NCBI RefSeq assembly: GCF_000403845.2
Contig: NZ_KE159568.1
Location: forward strand, 839,463-882,580
Reading direction: 5' to 3'
Source of the DNA: Eubacterium sp. 14-2
Lineage (GTDB): Bacteria > Bacillota > Clostridia > Lachnospirales > Lachnospiraceae
Length of the DNA stretch: 43,118 bases
Part shown: positions 35,209 through 43,118 of the stretch, piece after piece
How the letters are laid out: each line of letters begins with the position of its first letter
Numbering within the stretch: the stretch's first letter is position 1
Notes under the pieces: model-generated
The model's input: only the letters and a program-made list of their open reading frames with translations
Told to the model about the DNA's origin: nothing
Databases searched by the model: none
Program-made: the position numbers and the translations under genes

Positions 35209-35589
35209 TTATTCCCTCTTTTCCATCTGTTCGTGTTCCGACTTTATTTCCTGAAACAGCTTTATCACATTCCACTCCTGATTGGCCGGAGTCAGCACCG
35301 CCTTATAAGGTACGGGGCCGATTCCGGATTTGCGGATTGCCTTTAACACCCCATCCACCCTGGAGTTGGACAGGCCTGCCATCAGAATCATTTCTCCTGC
35401 CAGTTCTTCTCCGGTATAGATTTCATCCACAGGCAGAATCTCTTTATTTCCCGCCAGATAACCTGCGGGCTGGAGATAATCTTCCCGTACCACTTCCCTG
35501 ATTTTCATGCCCAGGGGAAGCAGGGCCCTGGTCAGTTTGTTCCGTCTGTCTTTATCTGAAAAATGAAACAGTAAAATTGTCTCTCTCAT
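35209..35589 (-). CDS. DUF3783 family protein
   Basis: 126-aa small alpha/beta protein of the DUF3783 type, function unknown. Features: N-terminal ILLFHFSD, a central block EMILMAGLSN, and the C-terminal VPYKAVLTPANQEWNVIKLFQEI typical of the family. I chose the ATG at 35589 because GGAGG lies just upstream; the longer frame begins inside the gap without a ribosome site. It lies between the metallopeptidase gene and dgt, one base from the dgt start, so it is co-translated. Confidence 0.85.
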   Translation of the reverse strand: MRETILLFHFSDKDRRNKLTRALLPLGMKIREVVREDYLQPAGYLAGNKEILPVDEIYTGEELAGEMILMAGLSNSRVDGVLKAIRKSGIGPVPYKAVLTPANQEWNVIKLFQEIKSEHEQMEKRE

Positions 35590-35645
35590 GATTTCCTCCA
35601 TTCTGTGAGCTTTCCGCACAGGCAGGCAGTGAAAGAACAGATTTT

Positions 35646-36386
35646 TCACCCTTTCTCCTCCCAGTCCAGAAGCATACTGTTAGTTTTCAGCCAGCTTCGG
35701 CGTTCCCGGCAGTCAGGCAGAATCTGTTCCACCAGCTTCCAGAACTGTACCGAATGATTCAGATACGCCAGATGACACAGTTCATGCACTGTCACATAAT
35801 CCAGTATTTCCTTTGGAGCCATCACAAGCCGCCAGTTAAAATTCAGATTTCCCCTGCTGCTGCAGCTTCCCCATCTGGTCTTCTGATTGCGGATGGCAAT
35901 GCGGTTTACCGGCCCGATTTCTTTTCCGGAAGCTGAGGCCAGCTGAACCACCAGCGGATAATATAATCCCACCTGCCTGGAAAATATCTGTCTGGCCTGC
36001 TGAATATACCATTCTTCCAGCTTCCGTTTCACCTGGCCAAAATCTGCCGCTTCCATCAGAATCATTTTTTTCTCATGGTCCAAAATAACCCCAGGGGGTT
36101 TTCCTGTCTGCTGTTCAGATGGAAAAGACTTTAAGAATTCCAGACGGTAAGTTTCTCCTCCAATCAGAAAACAGTCTCCTTCCCGAAACGTATGAACCGG
36201 TTTCTGCTGCTGACGCGTATGGAGTTCAGACCGTTTTTCTTCAATCCAGTCCGATTTCTGGCGGATGAACTGGTCAATCTGGTGCTTCGGCAGCCAGTCA
36301 GGCGCCTTCACCTGTATGATTCCATCCCTTCCAATTACAATGGAAAGGCTTTTTCGTTTACTTCTCTTTAACTGATATGTTTCCAT
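35646..36386 (-). CDS. YgjP/DUF45-family metallopeptidase
   Basis: 246-aa M48-like zinc metallopeptidase of the DUF45 (YgjP) group. N-terminal KRSKRKSLSIVI and PDWLPKHQID, the family block KTRWGSCSSRGNLNFN, and the zinc site HELCH (His201, Glu202, His205) with a third ligand at His211 are all present. The substrate is unknown. It is the first gene of a three-gene unit with DUF3783 and dgt, expressed from the consensus promoter at 36434-36462. Confidence 0.92.
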   Translation of the reverse strand: METYQLKRSKRKSLSIVIGRDGIIQVKAPDWLPKHQIDQFIRQKSDWIEEKRSELHTRQQQKPVHTFREGDCFLIGGETYRLEFLKSFPSEQQTGKPPGVILDHEKKMILMEAADFGQVKRKLEEWYIQQARQIFSRQVGLYYPLVVQLASASGKEIGPVNRIAIRNQKTRWGSCSSRGNLNFNWRLVMAPKEILDYVTVHELCHLAYLNHSVQFWKLVEQILPDCRERRSWLKTNSMLLDWEEKG

Positions 36387-36433
36387 ATTCCTGTCCTGTT
36401 GATATTATTTATAAACCTTCAGATATATGGTTT

Positions 36434-36462
36434 ATTATAACTTTAATGACCTGCCTTGTCAA
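36434..36462 (-). promoter_or_regulatory. Consensus sigma-A promoter of the YgjP-DUF3783-dgt operon
   Basis: On the minus strand TTGACA (36457-36462), 17 bp, TATAAT (36434-36439): both boxes perfect. An inverted repeat ATAAACC (36411-36417) / GGTTTAT (36429-36435) overlaps the -10 and transcription start, and could be an operator or a leader hairpin. Confidence 0.9.
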
Positions 36463-36526
36463 AAGCAAATAACGGATACCCGTTCTGTATGGTACATTTT
36501 CATTGTATCCTTTATTTTTCAGCATA

Positions 36527-36555
36527 CACCTTTTTCCCTCCTTTTTCATATATTG
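36527..36555 (+). promoter_or_regulatory. Candidate sigma-K promoter of dpaAB
   Basis: CACC at 36527-36530, exactly 16 bp, then CATATATTG at 36547-36555, against a Bacillus sigma-K pattern of mACm-16-CATAnnnTA (one -10 mismatch). dpaAB is a mother-cell, sigma-K gene set in spore formers, which supports this reading. Confidence 0.5.
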
Positions 36556-36583
36556 TAGGGATAACTTAAATTGGAGGAAGCAT

Positions 36584-37456
36584 ATGGCAATATTATCCAT
36601 TGCAATCCTGGGCGGCGACCTGCGGCAATGTTATGCCGCAGAGTATCTTCACAGCTGCGGCTGGAATGTAACCTGCTTCCATACCCTGAATTTCCCCTGC
36701 GATTCCGGTATCATTCTGGAAAATTCTCTGCCTCAGGCACTGAAAGAGGCAGATATCATACTGCTTCCCACACCTGTTTCCAAAGACGGCGTTTCTCTGT
36801 TTCAGGCAGACGGAGAAAAACCTCCCTGTCTTCTGGAAGAATTATGGGATTCTCTCCATTCCGGCCAGATTATTGCCGCTTACAGCCTTTCTCCGGCACA
36901 GACCCTGATACTGGAAGAAAGGAACTGTCAGGCATTCCAGTTCTCCCGGCTTCCGCTGTTTTCCAGAGAAAATGCTCTGCTCACAGCAGAAGGCCTTCTG
37001 TCGGAACTCATTCGATATACACCCTTTTCCCTGTCTTCTGCCAGGATTCTTCTGCTGGGATACGGTTGCTGCGGCAGCGCTGCCGCAGATCTTCTTCATC
37101 CGCTGTGCCGCAGCATTTATGTGCTGGAACAGAATCCGGAACAACAGAGAATGGCCGAAAAAAAGGGAATCTGTCCCATTCAGGAAGAAGACTTCTCCAC
37201 GGTCCTGCCCCATTGCAATATGGTAATCAACACCATACCTGCAGAGGTTCTGAAACCTGAGCAGATAAAAGAGCTTCCCGGCTCCTGCCATATATTCGAC
37301 ATTGCCTCCCCGCCCTTTGGTTTTCCGGATGATATGACAGAGAAATACCTGCTGCCCTGTTTCCGCCTTCCAGGCCTTCCGGGAAGGTTTTCCCCTGTCA
37401 CCTCCGGACAGCTTATGGGAAAAATATTAGAAAGGATCACAGATTATGTCTTATGA
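36584..37456 (+). CDS. dpaA: Dipicolinate synthase subunit A
   Basis: With DpaB it converts the lysine-pathway intermediate to dipicolinic acid, loaded into spores as the calcium salt. 290 aa, Rossmann dehydrogenase-like: N-terminal IAILGGDLRQ, and a second nucleotide-binding LLLGYGCCGSAAADLL (about 176-191). The start at 36584 is chosen for GGAGGAAG just upstream; the frame is open further up without a ribosome site. It overlaps dpaB by 11 bp. Its presence implies sporulation. Confidence 0.94.
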   Translation: MAILSIAILGGDLRQCYAAEYLHSCGWNVTCFHTLNFPCDSGIILENSLPQALKEADIILLPTPVSKDGVSLFQADGEKPPCLLEELWDSLHSGQIIAAYSLSPAQTLILEERNCQAFQFSRLPLFSRENALLTAEGLLSELIRYTPFSLSSARILLLGYGCCGSAAADLLHPLCRSIYVLEQNPEQQRMAEKKGICPIQEEDFSTVLPHCNMVINTIPAEVLKPEQIKELPGSCHIFDIASPPFGFPDDMTEKYLLPCFRLPGLPGRFSPVTSGQLMGKILERITDYVL

Positions 37457-38060
37457 TTTTCATGATAAATCCATTGGCATCGGTTTTACCGGTTCCTTCT
37501 GCACCTACGAAAAAATTTTCACCGCACTGGAAGAGTTAAAAACCACTGGAGCCAGCCTGCTCCCGGTATTTTCCACAAATGCTTCCAGTCTGGATTCCAG
37601 ATTCGGCACCAGCGCCTCTTTTCTGGAACGGGCCCGCGCCCTCACCGGAAAGGAGCCCATTACCACCATTCCGGGTGCAGAACCCATCGGCCCCAAAGGT
37701 CTGATGGATATCCTGGTGATTGCTCCCTGTACCGGAAATACCTTATCCAAACTGGCCAACGGAATTTCCGACACCCCGGTGCTGATGGCGGCCAAATCCC
37801 ATCTGCGCAACAACAGGCCTCTGGTACTCTCCCTGTCCACCAACGACGCGCTGGGCATGAACCTGAAAAACATCGGTATCCTGCTGAACACCAAGAACAT
37901 CTATTTCGTCCCCTTCGGACAGGATGACTATCAGGCAAAACCCAATTCCATGACTGCTTTCACCGAACTTCTGGCAGAAACCATTGACTGCGCCCTTTTG
38001 GGCAAACAGATTCAGCCGGTTATCCGCAGTCCCCATGGACTGAATCCCGTAAAAATTTGA
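37446..38060 (+). CDS. dpaB: Dipicolinate synthase subunit B
   Basis: Flavoprotein-like subunit of dipicolinate synthase (SpoVFB). 204 aa, with N-terminal IGIGFTGSFCTYEK, the phosphopantothenoylcysteine-decarboxylase-type core VIAPCTGNTLSKLANGISDTP and LVLSLSTNDALG. It starts within dpaA, so the two are translationally coupled; the A and B subunits form the enzyme. Confidence 0.95.
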   Translation: MSYDFHDKSIGIGFTGSFCTYEKIFTALEELKTTGASLLPVFSTNASSLDSRFGTSASFLERARALTGKEPITTIPGAEPIGPKGLMDILVIAPCTGNTLSKLANGISDTPVLMAAKSHLRNNRPLVLSLSTNDALGMNLKNIGILLNTKNIYFVPFGQDDYQAKPNSMTAFTELLAETIDCALLGKQIQPVIRSPHGLNPVKI

Positions 38061-38085
38061 ATTATTGATTCCTGTTATGTATAAT
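38057..38085 (+). promoter_or_regulatory. Promoter of the MATE exporter gene
   Basis: TTGAAT (38057-38062, overlapping the dpaB stop), 17 bp, TATAAT (38080-38085). It gives the exporter a vegetative promoter independent of dpaAB. Confidence 0.65.
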
Positions 38086-38120
38086 GAAACTGTATCAGAA
38101 AAAATTTCAAAAGGAACAGA

Positions 38121-39497
38121 ATGAAAAATACAGATATGAAAAAGAACACAGATAACGAAAAACTCCTTGCTGCCATACTCAGGCAGCAGGAAGAACCCGG
38201 CAGGGCACAGAAGCTGTCCGTGGTCTGGCGTCTGAGTATCCCGGCCATTCTGGCACAGCTTACTTCCATTATGATGCAGTACATCGACACTGCCATGGTG
38301 GGAAATCTGGGCGCAGGAGCTTCAGCGGCTATTGGTCTGGTTTCTACCACCACATGGCTCTTAAACGGCCTGTGCAGCGCCCTGTCCACCGGCTTTTCCG
38401 TTCAGGCTGCCCAGAAAATCGGAGCCGGACAGGAACAGGAAGCCAGACTGATTTTAAAACATGCACTGATTACCGCACTGATTTTTTCCGGAATACTGAT
38501 GACAGCAGGTATTGCAGTCAGCGGTTCTCTGCCTCTGTGGCTGGGTGCAGGAGAAGACATACGGCAAAATGCCTCCGGCTATTTTCTGATTTACGCCTGC
38601 TCCCTTCCGGCTTTTCAGCTGAACAGCCTGGCCGGTTCCATGCTGCAGTGCAGCGGAAACATGAGGACCCCGGCCATACTGGATGCTGTTATGTGCGGCC
38701 TTGACGTATTGTTCAATCTGCTGTTTATCTGGCTCTGGGGCGTGCCTGGAGCGGCTCTGGGCACTGCTCTTGCCACCCTTGTCATATGTACCGTAAAACT
38801 GTGGATTGTAACTTTCCGTTCCTCCACGCTGAATATCCGAAGAAAAGAACCCCGGATGTTTCAGAAAAACATTCTGTACCGTATGGTCCGCATCGGACTT
38901 CCCATGGGCTTTGAGCATATTGCCATCTGCGGAGCCATGATTGCCTCCACCCGTATTATTGCTCCCCTGGGTACCGTTGCCATAGCGGCAAATTCCATTG
39001 CAGTGACAGCCGAAAGCATCTGCTATATGCCCGGTTACGGCATTGCCGCAGCGGCAACTGCTCTGACGGGCCAGAGCATCGGCGCAGGAAGAAAAAATCT
39101 GGCCAGAAGTTTTTCCGGTTTATCCATCCTGCTGGGTTGCCTGATTATGACAGCGGCGGGAATCCTGATGTATTTTCTATGTCCGGCTATTTTCCGTATG
39201 CTGACGCCGGACCTTCAGGTACAGCAGCTGGCTGCAGAGGTACTGCGGATTGAATTATTTGCAGAACCTCTCTTTGCCGCGTCCATCGTGGCCTCCGGAG
39301 CCCTCTGCGGTGCAGGAGATTCTCTGATTCCATGCCTTTTAAATCTGGCCAGTATCTGGGGCGTGCGTCTGCCCCTTTCTGTCCTGCTGGTAAGGCAGTG
39401 GGGACTCCAGGGCGTCTGGTTCGCCATGTGTGTGGAGCTGTGCGTCCGGGGACTGCTGCTGGTCTTCCGGCAGCAGCGGTTTCAGTGGCAGGGCTGA
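38121..39497 (+). CDS. MATE family efflux transporter
   Basis: 458-aa polytopic membrane protein with about twelve helices and the MATE pattern: LSIPAILAQLTSIMMQYIDTA near the start (inner repeat one), and MVRIGLPMGFEHIAICGAM beginning the second half. It is expected to export cationic drugs or metabolites using Na+ or H+. AAAAGGAA lies before the ATG. An N-terminal ~30-residue charged cytosolic leader is present. The substrate cannot be told from sequence. Confidence 0.93.
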   Translation: MKNTDMKKNTDNEKLLAAILRQQEEPGRAQKLSVVWRLSIPAILAQLTSIMMQYIDTAMVGNLGAGASAAIGLVSTTTWLLNGLCSALSTGFSVQAAQKIGAGQEQEARLILKHALITALIFSGILMTAGIAVSGSLPLWLGAGEDIRQNASGYFLIYACSLPAFQLNSLAGSMLQCSGNMRTPAILDAVMCGLDVLFNLLFIWLWGVPGAALGTALATLVICTVKLWIVTFRSSTLNIRRKEPRMFQKNILYRMVRIGLPMGFEHIAICGAMIASTRIIAPLGTVAIAANSIAVTAESICYMPGYGIAAAATALTGQSIGAGRKNLARSFSGLSILLGCLIMTAAGILMYFLCPAIFRMLTPDLQVQQLAAEVLRIELFAEPLFAASIVASGALCGAGDSLIPCLLNLASIWGVRLPLSVLLVRQWGLQGVWFAMCVELCVRGLLLVFRQQRFQWQG

Positions 39498-39522
39498 GCC
39501 TGCACTTTTTGCAGATGCTGTT

Positions 39523-39711
39523 TCAGTCTCTGCCGGCGGCAGATGTATATTCCATCATCTCATAACGGAGCATGGAATCCTCTGCAATTTCCGGCGGAAG
39601 CAGCGCCCGCGCCACACATTTCAGTTCTTCCTGGGGATTGTCCACCTGCTGCAGATAGGCATAATCTCCGTCAATACGGGCTACTTTATAATCTATGGGG
39701 CCAAAATTCAT
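39523..39711 (-). CDS. Small conserved-looking protein (62 aa)
   Basis: 62-aa soluble protein starting MNFGPIDYKVARIDGDYAYLQ with ALLPPEIAEDS in the middle; the strand pattern weakly recalls DUF3006 proteins (a short 'D..gd.A.l' strand followed by LP). AAAGGAG lies 7 nt before the ATG, 2 bp after the stop of the sigma-like gene, so it is the second gene of that unit. No function can be assigned. Confidence 0.7.
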   Translation of the reverse strand: MNFGPIDYKVARIDGDYAYLQQVDNPQEELKCVARALLPPEIAEDSMLRYEMMEYTSAAGRD

Positions 39712-39713
39712 GA

Positions 39714-40505
39714 TTATTCTCCTTTCTTCTGAGACAGGGCCATAATATCACGAACTTCTTCCAGAGGAAGCCTGGTATACTCACTGAGCTCCTGCATGGC
39801 CGGAATGGTACCATTCTCCTCAGCCAGCGCTTTCCGTGCCTCATGAAGCAGATTGACTTTGGCCAGAATGGTATGTTCGCTGTTATCCATGCCTTCGGTT
39901 TCCTGCCGATACTGTTTCATGGCCTCCCGCACAAAGGATTCCAGCCTGTCCTCCAGGGCCTGCCTGTCATGCAGCAGTTCTTCGTTCTGTTCCCCTGTTC
40001 CCAGCAGTTCTTCCATCCCAATCAGCAGTCCCATATTTCCTTCCTGCACCAGATCTTCCACCAGTACCCGGCCCGTAACGTAATCTGCGGCAATCTCCGT
40101 AATCCTTTTCAGCCACTGGGTGGAAATATCTGAAACCGCATTCCGTTCCCCGGCCAGCAATTTCCGGTACAGTTCCATTTTCCCTTCCTCAGGCAAATCC
40201 GGGATTTTCCCGATTTCACTGAGGTATAGCTGAAAATGACGGGAATGGGAAGCCTTCTTTCCGCCTCCTGCAGATTTCCGCCCTTTTGGCTGTTTCTCCT
40301 TCCCGGCTTCCTCAATGGCTCCCTCCTGCTCCGAATCTTCCTGCGGCCTCAGCAGATACTGATAAATCATCTCCTGCTGCTCGGAAGACAATTCCATGTC
40401 CCTGAAATAATCCTGTATTTCCTCCCGCGTCATTGGCTCCGGAGCAGCCTTTGCAATCTCCTGTACGGAACGAAGCGTTTCCATGAATATGTTTCTGTCT
40501 ACCAT
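39714..40505 (-). CDS. Sigma-70-like protein lacking DNA-binding regions
   Basis: 263-aa protein related to RNA polymerase sigma factors. Residues 1-52 resemble region 1.1 (REEIQDYFRDMELSSEQQEMIYQYL). A basic linker follows, then region 1.2 (FQLYLSEIGKIPDLPEEG), the core-binding region 2.2 (VEDLVQEGNMGLLIGMEELL) and a region 3-like segment (EARKALAEENGTIPAMQELSEYTRLPLEEV). The aromatic 2.3/2.4 stretch that melts and reads the -10 is degenerate and region 4 is absent. It may bind core polymerase without promoter recognition. AGGAGGG precedes the ATG. It is coupled to a 62-aa gene. Confidence 0.8.
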   Translation of the reverse strand: MVDRNIFMETLRSVQEIAKAAPEPMTREEIQDYFRDMELSSEQQEMIYQYLLRPQEDSEQEGAIEEAGKEKQPKGRKSAGGGKKASHSRHFQLYLSEIGKIPDLPEEGKMELYRKLLAGERNAVSDISTQWLKRITEIAADYVTGRVLVEDLVQEGNMGLLIGMEELLGTGEQNEELLHDRQALEDRLESFVREAMKQYRQETEGMDNSEHTILAKVNLLHEARKALAEENGTIPAMQELSEYTRLPLEEVRDIMALSQKKGE

Positions 40506-40642
40506 AACTCCCTCCTGATTCTGTCAAATCTGATACAATCCTCCCTGTAATACATAAATCTGAGTTTTATACTATAGTAACATATTGGAAATTTCATAAC
40601 AAGAGTGCAATTGGCCTGGATGCCCGTGCAGCTGCCTTCTGC

Positions 40643-42646
40643 TTACAGATTCACCGGAGGTCTGCAGCTTCCGTCCCGGCAGATATACAGAGTGGCCCGG
40701 TTATTAATCCTTTCATATTCCCGGCTTTCTTCCCACAGTACCACAATATCCGCCTCTCTCCCGTACTGTTTCCGCAGTTTTTTCAAATCTGCTTCTTCTT
40801 TCAGTACCCCTGTGATGTGTTCCGGCGGATTCTGATACTGCAGCGCTGCCAGCAGGGAAAAACACTGCCCCGCCGGATATTTCTCCGCAAAAGCGGAAAG
40901 ATAGCCCAGCTGGCGGACTGCCGCTTCCCGGAAGGTTTCTTTTCCGGTAATCTGCCATAATTTCACCAGATTCCATGCCATAACGGAATTGCCGCTGGGA
41001 ACAGCCCCGTCGTAAGTTTCCTTAAAATTGGCAATCAATGTTTCATTTTCCCTTCCGCAGAAATAAAATCCCCCTTTTTCCCGATCTTCAAAAAGTTCCA
41101 GAGCCTTCCGGCAGTATAGTTCCGCCTGCTCCAGATATTTCTGCTCCAGCGCCCCGCCATACAGCTCAATCAGACCGAAAATATAAAAAGCATAATCTGC
41201 CAGAAAGCCTTTCCCCTGACATCTGCCCTGACGGCAGCTCACAAACAGAGTATCCTTTCCCGTCATTTTCCGTTCCAGAAATTCCAGGGCCGCCCTGGCC
41301 TGACGCAGATAGCTTTCCTGTCCGAATACCCGGTACATTCTGGCAAAAGCCCCAATCATCAGCCCATTCCAGGAGGTGAGAATTTTATCGTCCAGAAACA
41401 GGCTGTGACGATGTTTCCGATAGGCATATACTTTGGGCAGAAGCCGTTCCGGCTCTGTGTGGGAGTAATCCCCTTCTGCCTCCTGCAGCATTTCTTCTTC
41501 CAGATCATCATTCAGGCGGTTTGGTATACTTCCCCCTTCAAAATTTCCTTCTCCGGTAATATTAAAATATTCATTGAATTTTTTTCCGGCAGACTCTCCC
41601 AGCAGAGAAGTAAGCTCCTCACAGGCAAATACATAATATTTCCCTTCCACACCCTGGCAGTCCGCATCCTGCGCGGAATAAAACCCTCCGTGAGAATCCG
41701 TCATTTCCCGCTGAATATACTGGGCTGTTTTCCGCGCCACTTCCCGGTAAATTTCCTTTCCTGTAAGGGAATAAGCCTGGGTATATGCCATAAGCAGCAG
41801 TGCGTTGTCATACAACATTTTTTCAAAATGGGGCACCAGAAAATATTTATCTGTGGAATACCGGGAAAATCCGCCTCCAATATGGTCAAAAATCCCGCCC
41901 CGATACATCTGTATCAGGGTTTTTTCCGCCATTTCAAGGGCGCGTCTGTCCCGGTTCACCCGGTAATATTCCATCAGAAACAGCAGATTATGAGCCATGG
42001 GAAATTTGGGCGCATCTCCAAAGCCCCCGTTTATCTCATCAAAATTTCTTTTAAACCAACGAACAGCCTGAAGGGACAGATGCTGCCAGGACAGATCCGA
42101 GCTTCTGAACGCCTGCTCCTCCTGAAGCTGTCCTTTCAGGGCGTCGGCCGACCGGAGCAGTCCTTCCCGGTCCTGCTGCCAGCGGTTTTTCACCGCACGC
42201 AGCAAATCCAGGAACCCGATTCGCCCGTAAGAGCCATATTTCGGAAAATACGTTCCCGCATAAAAAGGTTTCTGCTCCGGCGTCAGGAAAACACTGGCAG
42301 GCCAGCCGCCGCTTCCGTTAAACATAACACATGCTTCCATATAAATACTGTCAACATCCGGGCGTTCTTCCCGGTCCACTTTTATGGATATAAAATTCCG
42401 GTTCAGTTCCTCCGCCACCTCTTTGTCTTCAAAGCTCTCATGGGCCATCACATGGCACCAGTGACAGGTGCTGTAGCCAATACTCAGAAAAACCGGCTTA
42501 TCTTCTGTTTTCGCCCGTGCAAAGGCCTCCTCGCACCAGGGATACCAGTCTACCGGCTGCTCGGAATGCTGCAATAAATACGGACTTGTCTGATTTTTTA
42601 AATGATTTCTCAGTTTTATCACCCCAGTCTGAAATACTTCGGTCAT
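40643..42646 (-). CDS. YyaL-like thioredoxin-domain protein (DUF255)
   Basis: 667-aa protein: N-terminal DUF255 thioredoxin-like domain with [30 protein letters not shown] (Cys61, Cys64) and [14 protein letters not shown], followed by an (alpha/alpha)6-barrel like glycosidase/epimerase folds ([31 protein letters not shown]). The family is widespread (human SPATA20), with unclear function. The start at 42646 has only a weak ribosome site; an internal GTG a few codons on is possible. Confidence 0.92.
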   Translation of the reverse strand: MTEVFQTGVIKLRNHLKNQTSPYLLQHSEQPVDWYPWCEEAFARAKTEDKPVFLSIGYSTCHWCHVMAHESFEDKEVAEELNRNFISIKVDREERPDVDSIYMEACVMFNGSGGWPASVFLTPEQKPFYAGTYFPKYGSYGRIGFLDLLRAVKNRWQQDREGLLRSADALKGQLQEEQAFRSSDLSWQHLSLQAVRWFKRNFDEINGGFGDAPKFPMAHNLLFLMEYYRVNRDRRALEMAEKTLIQMYRGGIFDHIGGGFSRYSTDKYFLVPHFEKMLYDNALLLMAYTQAYSLTGKEIYREVARKTAQYIQREMTDSHGGFYSAQDADCQGVEGKYYVFACEELTSLLGESAGKKFNEYFNITGEGNFEGGSIPNRLNDDLEEEMLQEAEGDYSHTEPERLLPKVYAYRKHRHSLFLDDKILTSWNGLMIGAFARMYRVFGQESYLRQARAALEFLERKMTGKDTLFVSCRQGRCQGKGFLADYAFYIFGLIELYGGALEQKYLEQAELYCRKALELFEDREKGGFYFCGRENETLIANFKETYDGAVPSGNSVMAWNLVKLWQITGKETFREAAVRQLGYLSAFAEKYPAGQCFSLLAALQYQNPPEHITGVLKEEADLKKLRKQYGREADIVVLWEESREYERINNRATLYICRDGSCRPPVNL

Positions 42647-42738
42647 ACCTGCTTTTTAGTATCTGTTTTTTCTGTAATTCCAAAACTGTAAAGTTATGGT
42701 ACTTTTAGCCTGTATGCGCAATTCTCCTGCAAAATCAC

Positions 42739-42767
42739 TTGAAAGCGCGTCCAAAAAATGATATTAT
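42739..42767 (+). promoter_or_regulatory. Promoter upstream of the LacI-type gene, with a cre-like site
   Basis: TTGAAA (42739-42744), 17 bp, TATTAT (42762-42767). The segment TGAAAGCGCGTCCA (42740-42753) resembles the LacI/CcpA-type cre pattern with two mismatches and could be the autoregulatory operator. The predicted start near 42774 is upstream of the inserted hairpin element, putting that element in the 5' leader. Confidence 0.6.
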
Positions 42768-42787
42768 CAAAGAAAGTTCTATATTAT

Positions 42788-42922
42788 AAATAAAGATTAG
42801 GGTGTCAAAAGCACCTTTGGTGCTACGCTCATACCATATATTGTTATTGCAAATAAATTTGCACATTAATATATGGTATAGAGCGGGTGCGTTGCACCCT
42901 TTTGACATCCTAATCAAATAAA
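42788..42922. mobile_element. MITE-like hairpin element with 7-bp target duplication
   Basis: A 121-bp element (42795-42915) has terminal inverted repeats GATTAGGGTGTCAAAAG and CTTTTGACATCCTAATC (16 of 17 pair). It is flanked by the direct repeat AAATAAA at 42788-42794 and 42916-42922. Inside are small hairpins GCACC/GGTGC and GGGTGC/GCACCC, and a long inner stem ATACCATATATT/AATATATGGTAT capped by TGCAAA/TTTGCA, so the whole folds into a cloverleaf. It encodes no transposase. It would move with an unlinked transposase. Confidence 0.7.
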
Positions 42923-42932
42923 GGAATAAAAC

Positions 42933-43118
42933 ATGCAAAGAACAACCATTAAAGATATCGCCGCTGCCGCAGGCGTCTCACACACTACCGTATCTTATGT
43001 GCTGAATAAGAATCCAAATCAGAAAATTTCAGACAAAACCCGCAGAAAAGTAATCGAAACAGCCCGAAAGTGGTGGCGCCCCTCGCTTCCCTTCGGCGGC
43101 AGGTCGTCGAAAGGCATG
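42933..43118 (+). CDS. LacI-family regulator, N-terminal part (runs off window)
   Basis: 62 codons are visible. The first ~45 residues are a normal LacI DNA-binding domain: TIKDIAAAAGVSHTTVSYVLNK, hinge-side KISDKTRRKVIETARK. AAAGGA lies 7 nt before the ATG. After ETARK the expected LGY-type hinge is replaced by WWRPSLPFGGRSSKGM, coded by markedly GC-rich DNA, so either the gene is interrupted here or the sequence edge is chimeric. The target operon is not visible. Confidence 0.75.
   Translation, partial: MQRTTIKDIAAAAGVSHTTVSYVLNKNPNQKISDKTRRKVIETARKWWRPSLPFGGRSSKGM

Noticed and set aside
42735-42938. Minus-strand 67-aa open frame across the hairpin element
   Set aside because: It is read through the inverted repeats of the MITE-like element, has no ribosome site, and resembles no protein.

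Overview
The window looks like a chromosomal piece from a spore-forming gut-type clostridium, most likely Lachnospiraceae. The evidence is moderate GC, AGGAGG-type ribosome sites, the dipicolinate synthase pair dpaAB, a DeoR-controlled fructose PTS operon carrying ptsH and ptsI, and a large Listeria-Bacteroides-repeat surface protein ending in a PKTGD sorting-like motif. This taxonomic call is inference from gene content.

Bases 1-17,350 are a defence island. At the left edge are the last two repeats of a type II-C CRISPR array. It is followed, on the opposite strand, by cas9-cas1-cas2 (Cas9 of 1133 aa) and a same-strand tracrRNA gene upstream of cas9 with its own promoter, anti-repeat and terminator. 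Each CRISPR repeat ends in a perfect extended -10 box, so the crRNAs are probably transcribed from promoters inside the repeats, as in Neisseria. Next to this is an eight-gene minus-strand operon transcribed from about 17,312 down to 5,159. It is a single-strand DNA phosphorothioation system of the Ssp type: SspD (ATP pyrophosphatase/PAPS-reductase fold with its own zinc ribbons and 2[4Fe-4S] domain), SspB (DUF4007), SspC (large P-loop ATPase), SspA (cysteine desulfurase) and SspE (DUF262-DUF1524 effector). It is extended by a 50-aa microprotein, a DndD-like SMC ATPase and an unrecognised 172-aa protein. These last three genes are the most novel part of the window and look like a second effector or accessory module. 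The operon promoter carries a perfect 19-nt palindrome that fills the -35/-10 spacer, which suggests repressor control.

Bases 17,414-20,603 (plus strand) hold a 7TM hybrid histidine kinase that has lost the ATP-binding half of its kinase domain through an internal deletion and frameshift, followed by an intact single-domain response regulator and a terminator. Then come larE and an MgtC-family gene (minus) and asnA (plus) with a textbook promoter.

Bases 23,435-29,290 (minus) form fruR-fruK-fruA-ptsH-ptsI, a complete fructose uptake and phosphorylation operon. Its HPr has His15 but Arg in place of Ser46. The promoter is framed by six TGATTG-like half-sites at exact 10-bp spacing, three on each side of the -10 and in opposite orientation.

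Bases 29,408-36,462 (minus) hold the 1.4-kilo-residue surface protein, then dgt, a DUF3783 gene and a YgjP-like metallopeptidase expressed from a consensus TTGACA-17-TATAAT promoter. Bases 36,527-39,497 (plus) hold dpaA-dpaB, with a candidate sigma-K promoter, and a MATE exporter. Bases 39,523-42,646 (minus) hold a small conserved protein, a sigma-like protein lacking the DNA-binding regions, and a YyaL/DUF255 protein. The right end has a LacI-type regulator whose 5' leader is interrupted by a 121-bp MITE-like hairpin element with a 7-bp target duplication. The coding sequence deviates from the family in its last ~50 bases before the window ends. No rRNA or tRNA genes were seen.
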